A stretch of DNA of 64,000 nucleotides from Carpediemonas membranifera (Eukaryota; Fornicata): contig JAHDYR010000062.1 in NCBI GenBank assembly GCA_019828565.1, positions 434,001-498,000 on the forward strand, written 5' to 3'. Positions 19,827 through 30,974 of this stretch are shown piece after piece; the stretch's first letter is position 1; every line of letters starts with the position of its first letter. A model generated the notes under the pieces. It saw only the letters and a list, made by a program, of their open reading frames with translations, had not been told where the DNA came from and did not search any database. A program made the translations under genes and the position numbers.

Positions 19827-21652
19827 GGACGAAGCATTCGCCCGTATGAAGACCCTAGTAGCCGAGCACACCGCCCTCGCGCTCCCAGACCTGAGTGCAA
19901 AGTGGACTCTCGAGACCGACGCATCGTCGACCGCCATCGGTGGTGTACTGTGGCAGGGCGAGGGTGACGAGAAGGTCCCACTCGCCTTCTACAGCAAGAC
20001 CCTCGACGAGACCCAGCAACGGTGGTCCACGGTGGAACAGGAGCTTTTCGCCATTGTCTATTGTGTAACGCGACCAGAGTTTTCCCCCCTCTTCAAGCTG
20101 AAGCCGTTCGAGCTTCGCACGGACCATCGTAATCTGATATGGCTACTCAGGAAGACAGACGAGGACGGCACTAAGAAACTGACACGATGGCGACTCACCA
20201 TGACAGAGTATCCGTATAACGTCACACACATAGCTGGAGCGCAGAACCTCGTAGCCGACGCACTGTCGCGGCCATCATCTCAGCGCAAGAACGAGGTGCG
20301 CTGCTCGATCGACCACGTCACCACGACGCGCCAAGAGCAGATCACCAGGGCGCACGCCGGTGCACAGGGCCACGTCGGCCCAGACCAGACCATCGCCAAT
20401 CTGAAGCAGTCCGGTGTCACGTGGCCAGGCATGTCGGATGACGTCCGCGCGACCTTACGCCAGTGTCCAATCTGTCGCAAGACAAAGCCAGCCCGCAAGG
20501 AGCCGATCAAGTGGCACTCTACTCAGCGCATCCGCCCATTCGAGACGGTGCAGGTGGACACCATTGGCCCTTTGCCCGAGAGAGACGGTCTCAAGTACGT
20601 CATCACGGTGGTGGACGTGTTCTCGAAGTTCACCATATTGAAGCCCACACGGTCAACGAGCGCAGCCGAGGCAGCAGCCGCATTGCTGGAGATCTGGGCG
20701 ACTTTCGGCGTCCCGGCCGAGCTCCAGTCTGACCAAGGTACACAGTTCAGGAATGCCCTAGTCGAGGAGATGAACGAGCGACTGAGCCTCAAGCACCGGT
20801 TCAGTACGGCATATCATCCGGCCAGCAACGGCGTAGTCGAACGCCTGAATGGTACCGTCATGAGACGCTTAAGAGCGCTCCTGCTGGACGCCCGCGACGA
20901 CAACTGGCCCGCATACCTGCCCATCGCCCAGCACGTTATCAACGCCACCCGCCACTCCACCACAGGCCTCAGCCCCTTCGAACTATTGTTCGGACGCAAG
21001 TCAACCATGCTGCGCGTCGCGCCCGACGCCCTGACCAACGCAACCCAGATGCTCGAGCCGGGCTCAGTCGAAGCCGACGACATCGTCCGCTTCCAGGCCC
21101 ACGTCACGTCGCTCCAACAACTTGCCGCGATCAAGGTCAAAGCCTACGAGGTAAACAAGGCTGCAGGCTCCTCGGACAGCACACGGGCCTGGGAGAACGA
21201 AACCTACGTCCTGCTGAGATACCCGGGCAAGCCGCCGACCAAGCTACTCCCGCCTCTGCGCGGACCGCTCCGCATGGAGGGGGAAGGGCGATCACCCCAA
21301 CACCTACAAGGTGATGGATCTCGTGTCGAAGTGCGTCGCCACAGTCCACGCAGACCGACTCGTCACATTCCACGCCGACGGCCTCACGGAGAAGGAGCTC
21401 GAGGAAATTGCCGCCTACGAGCAAGATGAACAACCCGTGGAGGCAGTCGTAGGCCACCGTAAGAAGAAGAACGGCTCTCTGGAGCTACTGATCCGTTGGG
21501 AAGGCCTCACCCCCGACGAGGACTCATACATCCCCTATAATCGCTACTACGACCAGCTCGAGGCTATCGACAGTTATCTCGAGCTCAATCCTGGTCTCAA
21601 GCCGATGTTTGAGAGTGCTAAGAAGAAGTTCCGCAGGAGCGGTCGCCGTTAG
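19827..21652 (+). pseudogene. Gypsy-A RNase H-integrase-chromodomain frame
   Basis: This frame lies +1 of RT and begins after the C7 run (WTATEDEAFARMKTL). RNase H has LETDASSTAIGG, TVEQELFAIVY and LRTDHRNLIWLL. Integrase has a zinc-binding CPICRKTK and the D,D,E triad in VDTIGPL, SDQGTQF and NGVVERLNG. The chromodomain (VVGHRKKKNGSLELLIRWEG) is at the C terminus and would steer integration toward modified chromatin. A G5 run at 21279-21283 (G4 in Gypsy-B) breaks the frame between integrase and chromodomain. Confidence 0.85.
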
Positions 21653-21678
21653 TCATGCGACACGCATTGGGAGGGAAG

Positions 21679-21744
21679 TGTGCCCTTAACCTGCGGAATT
21701 CGTAAAACAGTCTTTATCATATTTCTGGGCCCTAGCACGGCACA
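21679..21744 (+). repeat. Gypsy-A 3' LTR (66 bp)
   Basis: It is identical to 16823-16888. It is preceded by the polypurine tract GGGAGGGAAG and followed by the ATGG duplication. Confidence 0.9.
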
Positions 21745-21748
21745 ATGG

Positions 21749-24468
21749 TCCATCAGCCGCTTCATGGAGGAGGCTAGGGACATCCTCAGGCTTCAGGCAC
21801 CGGAGGCCCCGGCCATATGGCAGGCAGCATGGAACAAGTCAGGGATCTACCTGAAGGGCAGAACCAATATCCTGGGCGAAGGGGAGGAGACCCCCCTTAG
21901 CAACGAGCCGCCGTTCCGGAAGGTGAGGCTGGAAGTGCTCAAGGCCACCTCGGTCCGCAGCAATAGGGACGAACATGCCGATCTGGACAGGTCGTCCGCT
22001 AGCACGGTCATCGACGGAGACGAGGAGCAACATGTCAAGGACAAGGAGGAACGACGCCAGCAGGCCACCATGCCCGGCAGAAGAAGCCTCGACGACAGCC
22101 TCCTGGAAGTGAACAAGGACATGGTCGGGGCCAACCAAGGCAAGATCGACCAGGACGAGGAGGTCGACTCAAACAAGGTCAGCAGCCAGCCGCCGAGGAT
22201 GCCTAGAAAGGACAAGGAGAAACGACTGGTGATCGGAGCCATCGACTTCGAGTGCGCAGACCCTGGCGTCAAGAAGGCAGGGATCCCTGCCATCCCGGTT
22301 GAGGGCGGGATCGTACTCTTTGACCTCAGCACTGGGGACATTCTTGGACACGGGCATGGCCTGTATTACCAGGACATACCGGCAGCAAGCATGGACCAAG
22401 CGAGGTACACGGCATGGGCAGTGACGGGGCTGCCGCCGGCCACCTTCGTGGAGGTCGGGACGGGGCGGCCGCCGATCGAGTATGAGAAGCACATACATAC
22501 TTTCAGGGACTGGGCCAACCGCCTGGCGGCTCAGCTGGCAAGGATCGAAAGGTCGGAGGGTTGGAAGATAATCATGTATGCAAGGGGGATGGAAAGCTTC
22601 CTCCTCACGAACCCCACAAATGGACTGGAGCAAGGAACCAGGGAATTCTTCCAAGCTAGGCTGGTGGACGAGAAGAAGCTACCAGAGATCCTGGAGAACA
22701 ACGGCAAGGGAGGAGGCTGGCCAAAACCTCAGGGACAACCTCGACAAGGCCAACTACCTGGAAGCAGTAACAACATGGTCAAATGGATGGCAGAACAGGA
22801 GCGAGCCCAAGGGAGTCTGTCCGTACCACAGACACACCGCGGGTTGCTACCACTGTGGGTTGGCGGATACAGTAGTCTTCACAGCCAGGATCAGGGCCCT
22901 ATGCAAGGAGAGGATGAGCACCCCAGACGTCTACCACTACATGGGTAAGGCACTCGACAAGACCATGGAAGCAGTCGGGAAGGCGGAGCCGGGCATGGAT
23001 ATCATGGGAGGCCCGGAATTCGCGACAAGGAGGGACACCTTTGAGATCTTCGGCACGTACCCGATCGGGGACGCAAGGGACGTCAGCAGGGAAGTCGGCG
23101 ACAGGATCCTCGTAGTCCCGGACAACGGACACCGCTTCGGCATCGGCTTCGGGTTCGGGGAGGTCTGTTGGGCATGAAGGGCATCTTACTGGCCCCCCTC
23201 ACAATCATGGACAACGAAGGTGTACTGGAGAGAAGCCCGCTATGGACCATCATGGAAAGAGCCACGGCTAACCAGCTCCGCATGGTACGCGTCAGGAAGG
23301 GCCTAGGGGCAGCAAGGGAGGAGGACATCATAACCATGGCCATGCTATACGAGTGGTGGCCCTCGAAGGAGGCTACGGCTCATCAAGGAGTCTGGGGCTG
23401 CGACAACCTAGCAGAGAGCCTCAGGGACTATGAGAAGGTCATAGTCAACGTCAAGGCCCCCAGGAACAGGGGGTAGGATCACCCTAGGGGCGAGCTTCAT
23501 CCCGAGAGACTGGGGCATGGTCAGGGTCAGCGAGGCTGGGACCATCCTAAGCCGCATGCGCAAGGAAGGGGCCAGACTAGTCTCGGCAGCTATCCCGGAC
23601 GAGCCCAGAGCCAACACAGTCAATGTCCCAGGCATCACGTATGTCCCCACCATCGACGGAAAGTCCGAACAGCCATACCAAAGTAGGTTCTTCGACAACG
23701 GCCTGGAGGAAAAAGGCGAGGCGGATTAGCACCAGGATGGTGGGCAGGCACTTCGGCCAGGACGCGGATCAAGGACATCACGACCAGCATGGAGACAGGG
23801 AAGAGGACAGAAGGGTAGGACACGGAGCCGGCGGTAGAGCTGGTGTCAGAGCTGACGACAGAACCGGCGACAGAGCTGGTAACATGAACAGGACCTCGGA
23901 TCGTAACCACGGAGGAGACGACAGGGAGAGACAGGACAACACGGGAACGCAGATGAGAGGCTCGTTCAGCGGGAACACCTGGGCCGGTAGAGGCTCAGAG
24001 GGAGGCATGGACAACAGCAAGGATCACTCTTCCTCCACGACGCTCAAGCGCAAGGAGGGCAGCACGAGTAGGATCATGGACTCGGACAGCGGAAAGAGAA
24101 GCAGGTACGAAGAGGACACGGACTGGGAGTCTGGAAGCAGACAGGCAACCGGCATGGACTCGGAGAAGCTGCGGCTCCGAAAGCAGTTGGCAGAGGCGCA
24201 ACAAGAGATCTCAGCGCTCAAGGCTGCCCGACTCATGCAAGAGCAAGGCCACGGAAGGTTGGTGCTCTCCGGCGTCGCGACTAAGCCCAGCAAGGAGAAG
24301 CCCACGATCCCCCGGCACAAGCACAAGAAGGCTAAGAAGGCCAAGCAGATCTCACCCATGGACCTGATGACCCAGTTCATCACGGTAATGCAGAGTCTAC
24401 AAGGACAGCAAGTGAGTCAGGCCGAGGACAGCTGCAGCGGCAGTGGGGAGTCCACGGAGGAGGAGTAA
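21749..24468 (+). pseudogene. LINE-A ORF1, 3' part, with Maelstrom-like exonuclease fold
   Basis: This continues ORF1 after the Gypsy insertion (SISRFMEEARDILRLQAP). The middle has a DEDDh/DnaQ-like start, IGAIDFECADPG, followed by IPVEGGIVLFDLSTGDILG, and WKIIMYAKG(M)ESFLLTN, then CPYHRHTAGCYHCGLADT with C/H residues. This order resembles the Maelstrom (MAEL) domain, an RNase H-fold nuclease relative from the piRNA pathway. The C terminus is a basic, Arg/Gly/Asp-rich stretch, a coiled coil (LRLRKQLAEAQQEISALKAA) and a lysine-rich KHKKAKKAKQ. The frame is broken at several homopolymers (about 22578, 22705, 23163, 23247, 23468, 23711) that mostly differ in LINE-B. Confidence 0.6.
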
Positions 24469-24799
24469 GGACATGGTAAAGCAGTATTCTTTCAAGGAAC
24501 AAGCAACATTTTCTTTATAATTCACAAGCCCTGGCTCCCACCCAGGGCCCGGCATTAGCTGAAATGCACTGCCGGTAGGCTGTAGCGGCAGCCAAAGGGG
24601 GGTCACGTCATATCGTCCCCCTCCTAAGTACCCTGCCCGAAGAATGGAAGGTCACCAGGAGGTAACAAGGTTGGCCTGACAAGGGTCACCGAGACCGGCA
24701 TCTAGGCCCCTTGTTAGGACAAGGATAGCAGGAGAGGAGCGGGAAGCTGGGGCTCCCAAATTCTGGGAATTCGCAGGATAAGGAACCAGGACAAAGGCA

Positions 24800-26245
24800 A
24801 TGGTAACCTACAAGATACTTAGTCTGAACACAGAGGGACACATAGGAAGAGGAAAGGACTTCACGGCGTCTATGGCAACGGCGATTCAGCTAAGGTTGAA
24901 GGACATAGAGGCAGTACTCATACAAGAGACATGGAGAACGGCGAATACGAGGGTTCATTGCTTCATGGACCTTGACTACGCACTAGCAGGGAGGGAGACG
25001 GAAGAGGACCTGGTCTTAGCCAACGAAAAACGAAAGGCGGATGTCAAAAGTCAGCACCGCATCAACCGACAACTAGGCATAGCAGGCAATGACGAACCTG
25101 CGCCAAGATGGAAGGGAACAAGGGAAGGCATCGGCACGATAGTGAGCCCACACGCAACTGCAAAGTGGGACATCGGCATAACGGACAGCCTATCGGGAAG
25201 AGTGCAAGCCAGCATAATGAGAACCGGCAGGGACATACTAGTCATCAACGTGTATGGCCCTCCATCCGGCCACAGCAAGCAGGAGAAGGATGGATTCAGG
25301 GACACTATACAGAAGATCATGGACATGAAAGGGAGCATGGAGGCCATAATTATGGGAGACTGGAACATCGACCCAGGCCAGATGGAAAGATCCACCCGGT
25401 GGAAGGATATGATGGAGAAGCACAGGCTCAAAGCCATCATACCCAAGTCTGGGACGCTCACATCAGGAACATCAACCCCGGACTTTGCAGTGACAACACC
25501 AGGAATCCAGGGGGCGGAGATTGAGGTGGTAGAGTCTCAGAAGGTCGGGGTATGGGGCTCAGCACACAATGGAATCACACTAGCATGGAAGGAACAACGG
25601 TACTATGGCAGAAGTGAGCGAGACGTGGCTCTGGCCATACCCGAGGTGCACACCTGGCCCATGAAAAAGAAGGAGGGGCCAGTCACAGTCTCAAAGCTGA
25701 ACAGGATCAAGAGCTCGGACCAATGGGAAGAGACTATAAGAGCATGCATGGGCGACCCAGTGAACAACAGGGGAGCAAAGGCAAGGGACAAAGTGTTCGG
25801 GAACGGAGTGTGGAGCGAACTCCAGCGAACCCCATGGACAGAAATAGGCAACAGGACCAGGAAGGAAAGGATGAAAGAGGAGCTGGAGAAATACTGGGGG
25901 AGAGCGCAGGGCCAAATGGATGGCCGACCTCAGCAGAAGTGCAAAAGGGGGTATAGGGCCTCAAGGGCCTCAGTGGAAGCTGCCATCAGAAGGTGGTGGT
26001 GTGATAACCAATACAAGGGAATGCCGGAGAGCCTCCTCAAGGACGGAGTGATAACCACGGACAAGGCGGCCATCAGCGAGATCCTCTTGCAACAGTATGC
26101 TAGAGTCAGCAGAGGCAGGGAACCCACCTGGAAGACATGGAGGGGCAGGGACGGAAATGAGTTCAAGGAAAGCGAGGTCAAAGCCGCAATCACGGCAGGA
26201 CTACGGGAACTGGCAAAGGTTTACAACAGCTTCAAGGTGGAATAG
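24800..26245 (+). CDS. LINE-A ORF2, APE-type endonuclease, reverse transcriptase missing
   Basis: This 481-aa ORF from ATG 24800 has the endonuclease/exonuclease/phosphatase fold of LINE ORF2: ILSLNTEG, AVLIQETW, DILVINVYGPP, IIMGDWNIDPGQ and SAHNGITLAW. It nicks target DNA to prime reverse transcription. The region after the endonuclease (to residue 481) is the usual basic linker. The stop comes just before what should be the start of RT: another frame at about 26255-26300 reads TPGPGRDGQGISHG, like the PGxDG motif that opens LINE RT domains. The remaining RT is absent. Confidence 0.8.
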   Translation: MVTYKILSLNTEGHIGRGKDFTASMATAIQLRLKDIEAVLIQETWRTANTRVHCFMDLDYALAGRETEEDLVLANEKRKADVKSQHRINRQLGIAGNDEPAPRWKGTREGIGTIVSPHATAKWDIGITDSLSGRVQASIMRTGRDILVINVYGPPSGHSKQEKDGFRDTIQKIMDMKGSMEAIIMGDWNIDPGQMERSTRWKDMMEKHRLKAIIPKSGTLTSGTSTPDFAVTTPGIQGAEIEVVESQKVGVWGSAHNGITLAWKEQRYYGRSERDVALAIPEVHTWPMKKKEGPVTVSKLNRIKSSDQWEETIRACMGDPVNNRGAKARDKVFGNGVWSELQRTPWTEIGNRTRKERMKEELEKYWGRAQGQMDGRPQQKCKRGYRASRASVEAAIRRWWCDNQYKGMPESLLKDGVITTDKAAISEILLQQYARVSRGREPTWKTWRGRDGNEFKESEVKAAITAGLRELAKVYNSFKVE

Positions 26246-27162
26246 AAGCATGTCATGAATCCCTGACTCCAGGACCGGGAAGGGATGGACAAGGAATCAG
26301 CCATGGACCACCCTCGCTGGGTGCTAAGCTCCTGGGATCAGTGAGGAAAGGCCCCACGTATCCCGGTAGCCAGGAACCAAAGCAAGGGAAGGAACGACTG
26401 CAAGGAAAGAACAGGAAGGACAGACCAGAAATAAGAAAGAAAGGACATGCGACAAGGACAGAGCAAGGATAAGGTCAAGGAAATCCATATTCATATGGTT
26501 GCACCACTCGTTGGGACCCCAAGGAAACTGCAGGGACTGGCCACGGGGGTCGGAGGGGCACAGGTGCCCCTGCCGCCCTTGTTAACGACATGGGAAACCA
26601 AGGACATGTAGTGCAAGCGAAATGTTGTAAGGGGTAACAGGACAACCAGGCCTAGTGCCTGGGGGTACACCACCCATGCCCTGACCCACGCCACCTAACC
26701 GGGGTAGACAGCATGGACTTAGTCACTTTCCCCGCCTTCGGGTAGGCTTCTTAACAGAGTCGAGGGGGCATGGAATTGGGGAACCGGACAGACGAGAGGG
26801 TGCCGTGGCTGAACGGCTCTACAAGGACTGCAGGGAAGCAAGGAGTGTCATAGTCAAGGTTCTGCAGGACGATCCTGCCTGTCAACGCCCCGAGGACAGA
26901 CCCCCAGGCTCCCCGGATAGTTGCCGGACCTTCAGGGAGACAGGAAAGCATATTTGCACGGAGATGGCCGCAGGGCTTCTGGGGCGATTGGAATCGGCTT
27001 TCCGCGGAGACAGTAGCACCGAAAGCCCAAGGCAAACGCTGCTGACCAGTTTGCCACGGGAAATAGGCAGTACCCCGGGGCACTCAGCTCCAAGACAACG
27101 GGAAACAAGCTCAGTCCGGGGTCAGAATCCAAGCACCATAAATTTCTTTCTTTCTTTCTTTC
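26246..27162 (+). other. LINE-A 3' region and (TTTC)n tail
   Basis: There is no intact gene. At about 26330-26375 is a hairpin-forming block (CTCCTGGGATCAG, then CCCCACGTATCCCGGTAGC). It matches the LINE-C copy at about 48496-48540, marking it as conserved 3'-UTR sequence. The element ends TAAATTTCTTTCTTTC, the same end as LINE-C. Confidence 0.7.
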
Positions 27163-28218
27163 ATTCATTTGCGGAGATCATCTCTCTGACACCCGACCAG
27201 CCTTCAGCCCAGGAGCTGACGCACGTTTATGGCTCCCTGCAATGCGCAAGTCAGAAGTGTTACCAGCAACATCACCTTATCCATCCAATATCACATTTAT
27301 CTTAAACCAGCCAGGCCCCAAGCATGCCGGCCTTCTTCTCAATCGCCACAAAGTTGGGCGCGTCATCCTTCGCCGTTGATAGAGAAGGGAAGGGTAGACC
27401 GCTGTCACCCTCGTCGGCACCGGCCAACAGAGCGAGCTGCCAGCGCGACCAGGCCGCCGGATTCATTTGCGGAGATCATCTCTCTGACACCCGACCAGCC
27501 TTCAGCCCAGGAGCTGACGCACGTTTATGGCTCCCTGCAATGCGCAAGTCAGAAGTGTTACCAGCAACATCACCTTATCCATCCAATATCACATTTATCT
27601 TAAACCAGCCAGGCCCCAAGCATGCCGGCCTTCTTCTCAATCGCCACAAAGTTGGGCGCGTCATCCTTCGCCGTTGATAGAGAAGGGAAGGGTAGACCGC
27701 TGTCACCCTCGTCGGCACCGGCCAACAGAGCGAGCTGCCAGCGCGACCAGGCCGCCGGATTCATTTGCGGAGATCATCTCTCTGACACCCGACCAGCCTT
27801 CAGCCCAGGAGCTGACGCACGTTTATGGCTCCCTGCAATGCGCAAGTCAGAAGTGTTACCAGCAACATCACCTTATCCATCCAATATCACATTTATCTTA
27901 AACCAGCCAGGCCCCAAGCATGCCGGCCTTCTTCTCAATCGCCACAAAGTTGGGCGCGTCATCCTTCGCCGTTGATAGAGAAGGGAAGGGTAGACCGCTG
28001 TCACCCTCGTCGGCACCGGCCAACAGAGCGAGCTGCCAGCGCGACCAGGCCGCCGGATTCATTTGCGGAGATCATCTCTCTGACACCCGACCAGCCTTCA
28101 GCCCAGGAGCTGACGCACGTTTATGGCTCCCTGCAATGCGCAAGTCAGAAGTGTTACCAGCAACATCACCTTATCCATCCAATATCACATTTATCTTAAA
28201 CCAGCCAGGCCCCAAGCA
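27163..28218 (+). repeat. 298-bp satellite array, middle block (about 3.5 units)
   Basis: The satellite resumes at the base where LINE-A interrupted it and runs to CCCCAAGCA, where the 22.7-kb element begins. Confidence 0.95.
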
Positions 28219-28274
28219 CATGCAGTCAATTCTGGTACCTTTTCTGGAACAAATGGTTCCAGAATTGGTTCCAG
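28219..28274 (+). repeat. Left terminal inverted repeat, 56 bp
   Basis: It is a perfect reverse complement of 50892-50947. It contains its own hairpin, TCTGGAAC/GTTCCAGA around a short loop, which could be a transposase recognition feature. Confidence 0.9.
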
Positions 28275-28696
28275 TTTCTTTGATCGATTTTGATCGAATC
28301 TCGCGGATCAGTTCTAAAGTTGGTGTGCGTACTCTATAGACCTAGCTTCACCTCTGGACACATTAATACTGCATGCAGATGTCTCAATAAATATTTATGA
28401 TCGGTTTTCGTATCGTCAGTGCAGGATAAGGTCGCATGACTTGGCCAAAGTCGCTCTTCAGAACTCGATCGTCTGACACATACAAACGCTAAAAGTGGTT
28501 GGCAAAGATGCATTAGACCTTGTATATGACGTGTATAGACAAAATTTCGGGTGTTGCACTGTCACCTTCCAAAGGTGACCACGCAAAAAGTCTTGAAAGT
28601 GAACCTTCAACATCAAACTAGTGCTAAAGCAACGGTATTGTGCGTCATTTCCTCCAAAACGCCCCCCTTTACGTGATATTGTACGCTCAATATTTG
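28275..28696. other. Non-coding left end of the 22.7-kb element
   Basis: I see no supported gene in these 420 bases. They are AT-rich and presumably hold subterminal sites and the promoter of the zinc-finger gene. Confidence 0.4.
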
Positions 28697-29927
28697 ATGA
28701 GTTCAAAATGGTGTGACAGTACGATGGCTGATAATACACGTGACAGAGACCTTTTGCGGAAGATTGTTGCAGCGATTATGGCAGCTTGCTTCTATTTTAC
28801 TCCAGAAAGCATCGAATGTATGGAACTTGCTGCATCTGAGGTCATTTGGGCTATTCTTCCCGAACATCTACAAGAATTGTTCAAGAAGAAGAGATTCATG
28901 GCGATGTACATCAAGCCTGCCATTACATCAACATTCAGCTGCTCAACCAGCCAGATCATGTGCAACACAATGGGAAAGATTCGAGGATTGTTCTTGAAGA
29001 GAGATTGCGACATTAGCATCGACCGGTTGCAGCTGGCCTTGCACGCTTTACATCCTGGCGAACATTTAATTACCTGGGTGCCACCGGCTGTCGTTCGCCA
29101 TCTCTCTTTCCAAAACTACTCGAAAAAGCAGGACAGGCGGTCAGTCTCCAGGATCAATATGCGCTCTGCACCACAAGTGAGTAGTGTTGACACTGTCCGA
29201 GATGAGCAAGCTGCCAATCGGGCTGCACAAATGCATCTTCACATTGACCGCATATCTGAGCGGTTTACTTCGTGTGTCGCCGAGGCGAATGTTCTTGTGC
29301 GTAATGCGATGGACAAACGCAGTGTACTTGACCAGTTTACCTATAATCAGATCCACAACTCACTGAGAATGTGCTGCCCGACATGTCTTGACCCATATAA
29401 CATGATCTTCAAAATAGAAGACGAGCCAAATGTTTTTGCAGTGCGACCAATGCCACCGCTACTACCATTATACTTGTGAAGCAGGAGGTTTTGCCATACA
29501 AAGTGGCTACCTTTCAGACGGGAAGCGTTCAAACAACATGAGTCTGTGCGACAACTGTGCAGCTGTCAATCAGAACGGGGAATGCTTTTATCGCACGCCA
29601 GATCACGATTGTACTGAGGATTTAACGGCTGACAGATCAGTGTCACATTGCTGTTACTACTGCAACAATTGGTTCTGCCGAGAGCACACAGCCCAGACGG
29701 CCTTTGATACCGGAATTGACATGCTACGTCGCCCATCTCAGCGTGTTGCTGTATGTGTCACATGCTTCAATCGAATTCAGCTTGGTCAAAGACTGTTTAA
29801 CGACAAGTTCGTGAGCACAGCTGCTTTGATATCTTGTCCCAATCCTGAAGCGTCCGAGCACACTGAGAATGATGAAGAAGGCACTGGTATCGACACAGAG
29901 TCATCTGACAGTGATAAATATGATTAG
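28697..29927 (+). CDS. PHD-like zinc-finger protein, with +1 frame break at a T5 run
   Basis: Two overlapping plus frames form one protein of about 410 aa. The first frame, from ATG 28697 (MSSKWCDST), is helical and ends with CCPTCLDPYNMIFKIEDEPN. The second, +1, continues at 29430 with FLQCDQCHRYYHYTC. Together these give a C-x2-C ... C-x2-C-x4-H-x2-C arrangement typical of PHD fingers, with a further CDNC. Then CCYYCNNWFCREHT and CVTC form a second cysteine/histidine module. The tail is acidic (ENDEEGTGIDTESSDSDKYD). The break lies at GTTTTTG (29432-29438). Being next to the left TIR, it may be a DNA- or chromatin-binding factor of the element. Confidence 0.6.
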
Positions 29928-30007
29928 AGGCGCGCTCAAACCAACGTTTAGAGAAGAGCCCGAGAGAGAGAAGCCGGGAGAAGAGCCGGGGGAGAGCCCG
30001 GGGGAGA

Positions 30008-30077
30008 GCAGCAACGCCCACAACTCTTTGGGATACTGTTCTTTTGGTGTTGATGTTGTTATTGATGTTGATTTCTC
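30008..30077 (+). repeat. 70-bp repeat, copy 1
   Basis: It is identical to 36904-36973 (GCAGCAACGCCCACAACTC at the start). If translated in one frame it reads NAHNSLGYCSFGVDVVIDVD, but no gene is established. Confidence 0.8.
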
Positions 30078-30099
30078 TAAAGTCTAAAGTGCTTACTGA

Positions 30100-30670
30100 T
30101 GTAGCTCTCGCCGTTCTTCTCTGCGACGTTCAGCGTGAAAAAGAACTTGCGGCAGAGGAACCAGAGGCACTTGGTTGGCCTCGGGGGTGAACGCGTCGCT
30201 GATCATGCCGTCTATGCCTGGCCACTGCTCTTGGGCCTCCTTCAGCACTCTGTCCTCGAGGTCGGGTTGGCCCCGCCACCCACCAGACACGCCCACACCG
30301 CGCCCTGGTTCAGTGTGTGCATGGCTGCCGGGAGCTCATCGCCAGGCGAGAGCTCGACGTTCATGGACAGCGGGGGTCCGTCTGCGAGGATCGAGCGGGC
30401 GTGATCTAGGAGGACTTGTGCGGTTGGTTCAAGCGGGGGGATCTTGGAGAGCGTGGCGAGGAGGGATTCGAGAGAAGGGGCGCTACATGATGCAGTAGTG
30501 CTCTCTGCGTTATGGACCGAGGGCATCTCCTCGCCAAAATGCCTGGTGTAGGCGCATTGGAGCAAGGATGGTATGTCCCCGGAGATGGAGACCGTTGCGG
30601 TGAGCGAGGTGCGGAATGCGGCGATCAGCGCATCTTTGATGGCCGATGACGAGGAACTAGCGCTACTCAT
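30100..30670 (-). pseudogene. Truncated paralogue of the RCC1-like gene
   Basis: From the ATG at 30670 the frame gives a Ser-rich helical N terminus, then DGPPLSMNVELSPGDELPAA, matching the RCC1-like protein at 10514-12266 (GPPLSMNVELAPGQELPVAL). The match continues through TLNQGAVWACLVGGGANP into DLEDRVLKEAQEQW and CLWFLCRKFFF after two small indels, then stops near 30100 with no propeller repeats. It is a captured 5' fragment of a host-type gene inside the transposon, on the opposite strand to the neighbouring cargo. Confidence 0.65.
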
Positions 30671-30719
30671 TGGTTCTAGCGCTCAGTTCAGCGGCGACTC
30701 GAGCTTGTTCTTAACATGC

Positions 30720-30965
30720 TCGATGGTTGGCTGGTGTCACTGGTGGCCGGGAGACTCTCTAGATGAACTTGAGGCCGCGGTAGAGAGGGAACTCACGGTA
30801 GTGTGGGGCAGGGTCTTGCCGACCATCATGGCCATGGGTGGCGGGTCATCAATCTGATGGGGCTGGCCCAGCTGAATAAAAGATGGGAGGCGTTGTAGGC
30901 AAAGGATGCGACGTCCTGAAGGGTAATGTTGGGGAGGTGTTCTCGAGCACGTGATCGTACTTCCT
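30720..30965 (-). pseudogene. Short coding remnant, unknown family
   Basis: A minus-strand reading with one frame change gives KYDHVLENTSPNIT, then LQDVASFAYNASHLLFSW and PPPMAMMVGKTLPHYREF. The first half is also present at 14490-14544, where the satellite cuts it off. It looks like a piece of a real gene, but I cannot assign it. Confidence 0.3.
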
Positions 30966-30974
30966 CAACACACT

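Larger units (their letters stand above)
16823..21744 (+). mobile_element. Gypsy-A: Ty3/Gypsy chromovirus with 66-bp LTRs
   Basis: This 4,922-bp element has identical 66-bp terminal direct repeats beginning TG and ending CA. It is flanked by a 4-bp duplication (ATGG) and preceded at its 3' LTR by a polypurine tract (GGGAGGGAAG). Only 21 bases separate the 5' LTR from the gag ATG. Domain order is gag, zinc knuckle, aspartic protease, RT, RNase H, integrase, chromodomain, which is Ty3/Gypsy order with a chromovirus C terminus. It sits inside LINE-A ORF1 in the same orientation. Confidence 0.95.
15566..27162 (+). mobile_element. LINE-A: non-LTR retrotransposon inserted in satellite, with nested Gypsy-A
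   Basis: The satellite is interrupted exactly at ATTCATTTGCGGA(G), which is duplicated at both ends (15553-15565/6 and 27163-27175/6). The element ends in a (TTTC)n tail (about 27140-27162), the usual signature of target-primed insertion. It has a long ORF1 (16043-24468, split by Gypsy-A), ORF2 with an APE-type endonuclease (24800-26245) and a 3' region. Reverse transcriptase is essentially absent, so this copy is not autonomous. The first 475 bases before ORF1 are untranslated and include a TATATA just before the ORF1 start. Confidence 0.9.
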
